Shown piece after piece: positions 4,360 through 9,209 of a stretch of 9,209 bases of DNA. Source of the stretch: JBBSWA01 sp038046485 (GTDB lineage Archaea > Nanobdellota > Nanobdellia > Woesearchaeales > SM23-78); assembly GCA_038046485.1 (NCBI GenBank), contig JBBSWA010000030.1, positions 1-9,209 of the forward strand, read 5' to 3'. Both the position numbers and the translations under genes were made by a program. The notes below the pieces were generated by a model. It saw nothing but the letters and a program-made list of their open reading frames with translations, searched no databases and was not told the origin of the DNA. Numbering within the stretch: the stretch's first letter is position 1; every line of letters begins with the position of its first letter.

Positions 4360-7239
4360 ATGGATTTTAAGGAAATTGCAAAGAAATGGCAGATGAAATG
4401 GACGGAAGCGAAGGCGTTTGAGCCTCAAATAGATAAATTGAAGAAGAAATTTTTCTTCACCACGCCTTACCCATATATAAGCGGCTCTCTCCATATCGGT
4501 CATGGAAGAGCGGTAGTGGAAAGCGATATTTATGTTAGATTTCTAAGGATGAATGGCTTTAACGTGCTCTACCCATTAGCGTTTCACATAACAGGGACTC
4601 CTATTTTAGGGATTTCTTTGGCCATTTCGTCCGGAGACCAAAAAAAGATTGAGCTCTACAAAAAATATGTCAGAAATTACTTGTCGGATGAAAAAGAAGT
4701 TGAAAAAACAGTCGACTCTTTCAAAGATCCTTGGAATCTAGTAAACTTCTTCATCCCAAAAATGTTATCCGAATATAGCTCGCTCGGAACGAGCATAGAC
4801 TGGAGTAGAAGGTTCACAACAGGAGATCTAGATTATCAAAAATTAATCACTTGGCAATTCCATCAATACAAGGATAAAAACTACTTAATAAAAGGTTCCT
4901 ATCCAGTACTTTATTGTCCAAACTGTGGAAATGCAGTGGGGGAAGACGATATTCAGGATGCAGATACAAACCCAGTTTCCAAGCAAGATTTTATCTGGGG
5001 AAAATTCAAGCTAAAAGAGTCTGACTTAATCCTGATGGCCGGAACCACAAGGCCTGATGCGTTTTACGGGCAAACCCATATCTGGCTGGATCCTGAAGCA
5101 ACCTATAAGATCGTCAAAGTCAACGATGAAAAATGGGTTGTGGGAGAAGCAGCTGTAAAGAAGATAGAGCAGCAGTACGTAAAGCCTGAAGTGATCGGGG
5201 ATATAAAAGCAGCAGATCTAATCGGTAAATGGGCAAAGGGGCCTTTGGTGAACTACGATGTATACATTGTGCCTGCCTGGTTTATAGATGCCAATGTGGG
5301 TTCAGGAATTGTATATTCTGCCCTAGAAGACCCCGTTGACCTATTCGAGTTAAAGAGAATTCATAGCGATATGAAGCTGCTGGATCAATACAATCTGGAT
5401 AAAAAAATTGTCGCACAGCTAAAACCCATATCCATCATTCGCGTCCCAGACATGAAAGAAAACTTAGGAGAGGAGATTGGGAAAGAATTTGGTGTAAAGT
5501 CCCCTCAAGATAAGGAAAAAATAGAGCTAGCCAAGAATGAATTAAACAAGCGTGTATTTAGAAAAGGTGTGATGAAAGAAAATTGTGGTGAATGTGCTGG
5601 AATGTCTGTTCAGGAAGCGCAAAAATATCTGAAAAAGAAGCTAGTCGAGAAGGGGGAGGCAGTCATGTTCTATGAAACATCTCGTCCAGCAGTTTGCAGA
5701 TGTGGTACTGAAGTGGTAGTCGCCGTATTAAAAGATCAATGGTTCCTAGATTTCAATACTCCAGGTTGGAAGGACTTGGCAAGGTCATGCCTTGAAAAGA
5801 TGCAGTTGGTTCCAGAATCCTCAAGAAAGCTGTATTTAGACGCCTTTGAATGGCTAGACAAAAGGCCGGCAGCAAGAAAGCGAGGAATTGGTACACCTCT
5901 TCCATTCAGCAAGGACTGGATCATTGAGTCGCTATCCGATTCGACTATATACATGTCGTTTTATACCATAAAGAACCTGATTAACAAATATGGGATTAAA
6001 CCCGATCAAATGCCTCTTGAATTCTTTGATTATGTATACTTAAACAAAGGAAACTTAGAAGAGCTCAGCAGCAAGGGGGGTATAGCCAAAGAAGTGCTTG
6101 AAGAGTTAAAAGAGGCCTTTGCTTACTGGTATCCAAACGATCACAGACATACGTATCAAGCCCACTTATCAAATCATCTCTCGTTCTTCATCCTTGCCCA
6201 TACAGCCATCTTCCCAGAAAAGTATTGGCCAAAGAAGATATCCTTACATGGATTTGTAGTGAGTGAAGGTTCAAAGATGAGCAAATCAAAAGGCAACGTG
6301 ATCACCTTATTGGATATTAAAAATCGCTTTGGGCCGGATACATTTAGGGCTTACTTGACCACAGCCACAAGCTTAGATGGAACATTCGATTGGAAAGAAA
6401 AAGACGCGACGAGCATGAACAGTACCCTTCTAAGCTTATGCAACAATATGATCGAGGTCATCGGCAAGAGAAAAAAAGGGGAAATAAAGACAAAAACAGC
6501 TAAGGCGTTTATATCTCAATTTGAAAGTCTGCTTAAAGAGGCAACAGAGAATTTAGAAGAGATGAAATTAAGACAGTATGGAAATATCGCGATTCATCAC
6601 ATCCTTACCAGTGTAAAAAGGATGCAAAAGAGAGTGGAAGAGGGTGAGCAGTATAGCTTATATGACTTAATTGCTAGCAGGTGGATAAGGTTACTAGCAC
6701 CAGTAGCCCCCCATATAGCTGAAGAACTGTGGGAAATGCTCAAAGAAAAAGGTTTTGTCAGTTTGGCTGAATGGCCACGGTACGATGAGTCTAAAATAGA
6801 TCCAGATGCGGAAGCAAGCGAAAAGTGTATGGAAGAGACAATAAAGGATATCCGAGCTGTATTTGAATTGATAAAGATACAACCAAAGAAAGTGAAGATC
6901 TTTGTTGCTGAAAATTGGAAATACGCTTACGTAAAGAAATTAAAAGAAGAGCTAGAAAAAACTCGCAACATAGGCGAGTTGCTAAAAGCACTTATGGCTT
7001 CGGATCTCAAGAAGTATGGGCAAGAAATAACGAAATTAACGCCTAAATTTGTGAGCGATCCTTCAAAATTACCGGAAATCGTACTCAATCAGGAACTGGA
7101 GTTAAGTCGCCTAGAAGAAAGCAAAGAAAGCCTAAAAGAAGAGCTTGGGTGCGACATCGAGATACAACGAGCTGATGACAGCAAGGAGCCCAAGGCCAAG
7201 CAAGCTTCACCCGGAAAGCCAGCAATTTTGGTGGAGTAA
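4360..7239 (+). CDS. leuS: Leucyl-tRNA synthetase, archaeal/eukaryotic type
   Basis: This 959-residue class I synthetase charges tRNA-Leu with leucine. The class I signature HIGH lies at about 45-48 (GSLHIGHGR) and KMSKS at about 639-643 (GSKMSKSKGNV). The editing (CP1) insertion carries the threonine-rich GTTRPDAFYGQTHIWLDP at about 228-245 and DANVGSGIVYS near 310-320. Cysteine pairs CPNC (about 186-189), CGEC (about 409-412) and CRC (446-448) suggest zinc-ribbon elements. The archaeal motif WIIESLSDSTIYMSFYTI precedes the long helical anticodon-binding part and C-terminal domain. ATG 4360 is preferred because GGTG 4351-4354 lies 5 bases upstream; GTG 4354 would add two residues and overlap that site. 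Expression may be controlled by the leader. The next gene begins directly after its stop. Confidence 0.96.
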   Translation: MDFKEIAKKWQMKWTEAKAFEPQIDKLKKKFFFTTPYPYISGSLHIGHGRAVVESDIYVRFLRMNGFNVLYPLAFHITGTPILGISLAISSGDQKKIELYKKYVRNYLSDEKEVEKTVDSFKDPWNLVNFFIPKMLSEYSSLGTSIDWSRRFTTGDLDYQKLITWQFHQYKDKNYLIKGSYPVLYCPNCGNAVGEDDIQDADTNPVSKQDFIWGKFKLKESDLILMAGTTRPDAFYGQTHIWLDPEATYKIVKVNDEKWVVGEAAVKKIEQQYVKPEVIGDIKAADLIGKWAKGPLVNYDVYIVPAWFIDANVGSGIVYSALEDPVDLFELKRIHSDMKLLDQYNLDKKIVAQLKPISIIRVPDMKENLGEEIGKEFGVKSPQDKEKIELAKNELNKRVFRKGVMKENCGECAGMSVQEAQKYLKKKLVEKGEAVMFYETSRPAVCRCGTEVVVAVLKDQWFLDFNTPGWKDLARSCLEKMQLVPESSRKLYLDAFEWLDKRPAARKRGIGTPLPFSKDWIIESLSDSTIYMSFYTIKNLINKYGIKPDQMPLEFFDYVYLNKGNLEELSSKGGIAKEVLEELKEAFAYWYPNDHRHTYQAHLSNHLSFFILAHTAIFPEKYWPKKISLHGFVVSEGSKMSKSKGNVITLLDIKNRFGPDTFRAYLTTATSLDGTFDWKEKDATSMNSTLLSLCNNMIEVIGKRKKGEIKTKTAKAFISQFESLLKEATENLEEMKLRQYGNIAIHHILTSVKRMQKRVEEGEQYSLYDLIASRWIRLLAPVAPHIAEELWEMLKEKGFVSLAEWPRYDESKIDPDAEASEKCMEETIKDIRAVFELIKIQPKKVKIFVAENWKYAYVKKLKEELEKTRNIGELLKALMASDLKKYGQEITKLTPKFVSDPSKLPEIVLNQELELSRLEESKESLKEELGCDIEIQRADDSKEPKAKQASPGKPAILVE

Positions 7240-7761
7240 ATGGCCAAAAAGAAAAAGAGGGCAACCCCTAAGAAAAAGATTAATTGGGAAGCAATAAGTG
7301 CTATAGGAACCTGGGCAGCAGCTATAGCAACATTTTTAGCAGCGTTCGTTGGAATACTTATCGCACTTGGTTTTTTTGATAGCTCCAATCCGATTATTGG
7401 AAGTCAAAGTATAGAGAGCAGTTGCCCACTATACCTGGCTCCATTTAAGTTGTTATTCGCTAATGAAGCCAAAAAAGGGGTTAGTCTAAATGTAAATATT
7501 TGGAGTGAAGAAATAAATTTTACTAATCCGTCTATCACTCATTACCTTTCTCTTAATACTCTTCCAACAACAGAAAAAGCTGCCCCTTTTGAATTCAATG
7601 GTAATTTTAAAAAATATGACTATCCCTCCTCTAAAAATGTTACAATTTGGTACAGCTGGGAGTACGATGACGGAATCTTCTTCAAGGCAAAAAAACTAGG
7701 ACCTTACCCATGTAAATACTATAAAGAAGCATCTAGTAATTATTGGCAACTAGTAAAATAA
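7240..7761 (+). CDS. Small membrane-anchored protein of unknown function
   Basis: I do not recognise a family. The 173-residue protein begins with a very basic tail (MAKKKKRATPKKK), then one long hydrophobic segment at about 17-46 rich in Ala, Ile and Phe. A polar domain of about 125 residues follows. The basic tail should stay in the cytoplasm and the C-terminal domain lie outside. That domain has two cysteines (C62 and C158) that could form a disulfide, and N-glycosylation sequons NFT (93) and NVT (133). ATG 7240 follows the leuS TAA with no gap, and GGTGGA just before it (about 7230-7235) can serve as ribosome-binding site, so it is probably translated from the leuS transcript. The link may be only positional. 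Its stop abuts the convergent DUF2283 stop. Confidence 0.72.
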   Translation: MAKKKKRATPKKKINWEAISAIGTWAAAIATFLAAFVGILIALGFFDSSNPIIGSQSIESSCPLYLAPFKLLFANEAKKGVSLNVNIWSEEINFTNPSITHYLSLNTLPTTEKAAPFEFNGNFKKYDYPSSKNVTIWYSWEYDDGIFFKAKKLGPYPCKYYKEASSNYWQLVK

Positions 7762-7974
7762 TTACGTCACCAATTCCATGTTCTTTACATGTACTTCAGT
7801 AAGAGATTGAGCAGGCACTCGTTTGCTAGCTTGTAAGAGTTCGATACCTAAGAGGTTGCCTTTAGCATCTAGGTCAAGAACGGTAAAATCATCAATTTTC
7901 TTGTTCTTAGCAAAATCACCTTTTCTAAACTCAATGTATAAGGCATCCGCTTCTTTGTCGTATTCGATCTCCAT
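7762..7974 (-). CDS. DUF2283 family protein
   Basis: The 70-residue protein matches the DUF2283 pattern: MEIEYDKEADALYIEF at the N-terminus, then VLDLDAKGNLLGIELLQASKR, a beta-rich fold in which acidic turns and the GxLxGIE motif are conserved. The family's function is unknown. Members are frequent in archaea and cyanobacteria, often beside small toxin-antitoxin-like genes, and that is the context here. ATG 7974 lies about 28 bases from the palindromic ATTTAAAT box it appears to share with the divergent 45-residue gene. Its stop directly abuts that of the membrane protein gene, leaving no intergenic base. Confidence 0.85.
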   Translation of the reverse strand: MEIEYDKEADALYIEFRKGDFAKNKKIDDFTVLDLDAKGNLLGIELLQASKRVPAQSLTEVHVKNMELVT

Positions 7975-7998
7975 CGTCCTAAAGAATGGCAGGAAACT

Positions 7999-8006
7999 AT
8001 TTAAAT
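7999..8006. promoter_or_regulatory. Shared palindromic TATA box (DUF2283 and antitoxin-like gene)
   Basis: ATTTAAAT is self-complementary. Its centre (8002.5) is about 28 bases from the minus-strand ATG at 7974 and about 25 from the plus-strand ATG at 8028. No other convincing box lies between the two starts (53 bases), so it probably serves both directions. BRE-like purines flank both sides (GGAAAC on the plus strand, GAAAGG on the minus strand). Confidence 0.68.
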
Positions 8007-8027
8007 CCTTTCATCTTCACTAAGTCT

Positions 8028-8165
8028 ATGAAACAAGCTACAGTAACGATTCCCAAGCAAGAATACACTCGTTTAAAGAGGGTAGAAAAAGTAGATCAAG
8101 AGCTCCTTCAGGACATTGCTCATGGGATTAAAGACATTTTAAAAGGAAAAGTAAAGGAGATTTAG
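8028..8165 (+). CDS. Small antitoxin-like protein (RelB-like partner)
   Basis: This 45-residue frame starts MKQATVTIPKQEYTRLKR, passes through VDQELLQDIAHGIKDI, and ends LKGKVKEI. The layout of a short beta strand, an [I-P/S-K-x-E-Y] motif, then an amphipathic helix ending in a D-I-x-x-G-K/R-[IV] motif resembles small archaeal antitoxins that pair with RelE/ParE-type toxins. Family assignment is from remembered pattern, not a search. A TATA box is centred about 25 bases upstream, so the mRNA would be leaderless. Unusually, the likely toxin gene runs toward it on the other strand: its TAG (8163-8165) overlaps the toxin's stop (8162-8164). The gene is easily missed because of its size. Confidence 0.72.
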   Translation: MKQATVTIPKQEYTRLKRVEKVDQELLQDIAHGIKDILKGKVKEI

Positions 8166-8473
8166 AGTCGTTCAAGTAGTTTCTTTATTTGTTCTTGATA
8201 GAAGCCAAGGTTCTTCTTTATAAGCTTAATCTCCTCTCGCTGCATCTTCTTATCCGTAAGCGTCACAAGAAACACAGCTTTATCATCGACGATGATAAAC
8301 AAGAGTCTTTTCCCGTTGAATTTCTTTTCTCGAAAGAAAGGATATCCGAGCGGTTTTCCTTGATAAGGAGTTTGCTTTAACTGTTCTTCAAACTTCTTAA
8401 CACGCTCCTGCTCAAAAGAGCTAAGTTTTTCTAGTTTTTTATCATACCAGTCAGAGCGAAAAACACGAAACAT
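8162..8473 (-). CDS. RelE/ParE-superfamily toxin-like protein
   Basis: The 103-residue protein has the RelE/ParE layout: an N-terminal strand (FRVFRSDWYDKKLEKL), two charged helices (about 18-35), PYQGKPLGYPFFREKKFNGKRLLFII in the centre, then a strand pair AVFLVTLTDKKMQREEIKLIKKNL. The block GKPL...REKKFNGKRLLF...L(V)TLTDKK is typical of archaeal RelE-like ribosome-dependent mRNA endonucleases. The basic residues R48, K50, K51, K55 and R56 are candidates for RNA contact. The C-terminal helix FYQEQIKKLLERL is an extension where a partner could bind. ATG 8473 fits its own TATA box (8493-8500). The gene converges on the antitoxin-like gene instead of lying in an operon with it. Confidence 0.8.
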   Translation of the reverse strand: MFRVFRSDWYDKKLEKLSSFEQERVKKFEEQLKQTPYQGKPLGYPFFREKKFNGKRLLFIIVDDKAVFLVTLTDKKMQREEIKLIKKNLGFYQEQIKKLLERL

Positions 8474-8492
8474 GAATGAGGAGATGTTGAGT

Positions 8493-8500
8493 TTTATAAA
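8493..8500 (-). promoter_or_regulatory. TATA box for the RelE-like toxin gene
   Basis: TTTATAAA, with flanking T and A, is centred about 25 bases upstream of the minus-strand ATG at 8473. This predicts a leaderless toxin mRNA independent of the antitoxin-like gene. It lies in the 48-base gap after the exonuclease gene. Confidence 0.72.
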
Positions 8501-8521
8501 AGCCTTCCCTAAAGAATTCCG

Positions 8522-9118
8522 TCATTTCCGTAAATATTCCGGTATCTTCTGATCTGCATACTCTGAAAACATCGGTTTTCCATGCATAATGCGATGAAAG
8601 CACTCTGCTTCTAATTTAGCATCTTCAAGGGCATTGTGCATTTCACGAGGATCTTGAATGCCGCAGTACTCTAGGATTTTTCGCAGACCCAATACACTGA
8701 CATCATTACGAGTGGGAGGCGTAATACCTCGCCGAATCATGTGAGCATAAACAATGCCGTGGATGTCAACGCTGCGGAAGTGAAAGGGCCAGTCAAGTTT
8801 ATTTTGGCGAAACTCCCATTCCATGAATTTCCAATCAAAAGGGGTATTATGGGCTGCAAAGGTCTTCTCACGAACAGTACCTAACCATTCAAGGAAGTCT
8901 TGCAGGACTTGCTTAACTGTTTTCTTTTTAGGGTCTCTTGCTGCGCCTTCAGTAAATCTGTGAAACTCAATGGTTGTTGGATCGAATTTATGGTGGCTTC
9001 CAAGCCGACATTCTTCATAGAAGGCATTGTCCGGGCTCTCAAATTCAAGGGCACCAATACTAAGAATGCCATGAATGTCTGAATAAGCACCCGACGTTTC
9101 TAGGTCAATAACAATCAT
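8522..9118 (-). CDS. DEDDh-family 3'-5' exonuclease (DnaQ/RNase T-like)
   Basis: From ATG 9118 the protein has 198 residues and one exonuclease domain. Exo I is VIDLETSG with D5 and E7. Exo II is AAHNTPFDWKFM with D95. Exo III is MHNALEDAKLEAECF with H161 and D166, giving the complete D-E-D-D-H set that binds two metal ions. Such proteins trim DNA or RNA 3' ends; which nucleic acid is used cannot be told. There is no polymerase or BRCT domain, so it is a stand-alone enzyme. I chose ATG 9118 because the conserved strand MIVIDLET begins there; an in-frame TTG at 9133 would add five residues. A TATA-like CATAAAAAG (minus strand, about 9139-9147) would start transcription at 9118. Confidence 0.88.
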   Translation of the reverse strand: MIVIDLETSGAYSDIHGILSIGALEFESPDNAFYEECRLGSHHKFDPTTIEFHRFTEGAARDPKKKTVKQVLQDFLEWLGTVREKTFAAHNTPFDWKFMEWEFRQNKLDWPFHFRSVDIHGIVYAHMIRRGITPPTRNDVSVLGLRKILEYCGIQDPREMHNALEDAKLEAECFHRIMHGKPMFSEYADQKIPEYLRK

Positions 9119-9138
9119 AAAGTTAAGAAACAAGCCCT

Positions 9139-9147
9139 CTTTTTATG
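9139..9147 (-). promoter_or_regulatory. TATA-like element for the exonuclease gene
   Basis: On the minus strand CATAAAAAG is centred about 25 bases before ATG 9118. A second candidate, CTTATACA (about 9155-9162), would instead start transcription near 9133. Both are weaker than the other boxes in the window. Confidence 0.45.
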
Positions 9148-9209
9148 TGTTGTGGTGTATAAGTCCAAAATTACTTTACACTTCTAGAGTATATAGGTTG
9201 TTTTTAAAG
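9148..9209. other. AT-rich end of window, no gene seen
   Basis: No coding frame is visible. On the plus strand GTATATAG (9189-9196) and TTTTTAAAG (9201-9209) look like TATA elements of a rightward gene beyond the window, divergent from the exonuclease. This cannot be confirmed here. Confidence 0.3.

Noticed and set aside
4782..4794. GCTCG-GAA-CGAGC hairpin inside leuS
   Set aside because: It is short and in a normal coding stretch (SSLGTSIDW); nothing sets it apart from chance.
7823..8023. Plus-strand 66-codon frame opposite DUF2283
   Set aside because: It is the antisense of a recognisable family and crosses the shared promoter.

Overview
This window is archaeal. It carries the RNA polymerase subunits D and N, ribosomal proteins of the archaeal/eukaryotic type (L18e, archaeal L13 and S9, S11), an archaeal/eukaryotic-type leucyl-tRNA synthetase, an intron-containing tRNA-Leu, and promoters of the archaeal TATA type. 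Most single genes have a TATA-like box about 25-29 bases before the start codon, which implies leaderless mRNAs. The many tiny genes and compact layout would fit a small-genome (for example DPANN) archaeon, but the window alone cannot fix the lineage.

Bases 1-2513 hold a conserved expression-machinery operon: the end of rps11, rpoD, tRNA-Leu(GAG) with a 45-base intron, a 174-base gap filled by an unusually well-folded RNA element (1122-1253), then rpl18e, rpl13 and rps9 with overlapping or nearly overlapping ends, closed by an oligo-T terminator. A tRNA-Leu beside L18e-L13-S9 is a known archaeal arrangement (the halobacterial S9 operon). rpoN (2602-2802) follows from its own promoter.

Bases 2842-4215 hold a divergent pair with separate TATA boxes: an unrecognised protein on the minus strand, broken by a frameshift at a six-base G run, and a transglutaminase-like cysteine protein on the plus strand.

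Bases 4216-7761 hold leuS, preceded by a promoter, a 12-codon reading frame with five leucine codons, and an RNA helix whose 5' arm is those leucine codons. This looks like leader-peptide control of leucyl-tRNA synthetase. A small single-span membrane protein follows leuS directly.

Bases 7762-9118 hold an accessory cluster. A DUF2283 protein (minus) and a 45-residue antitoxin-like protein (plus) diverge from one palindromic TATA box. The antitoxin-like gene runs tail to tail into a RelE/ParE-type toxin gene (minus), with stop codons overlapping by 4 bases and the toxin driven by its own promoter. A DEDDh exonuclease (minus) follows. The last 90 bases hold promoter-like AT-rich sequence and no gene.
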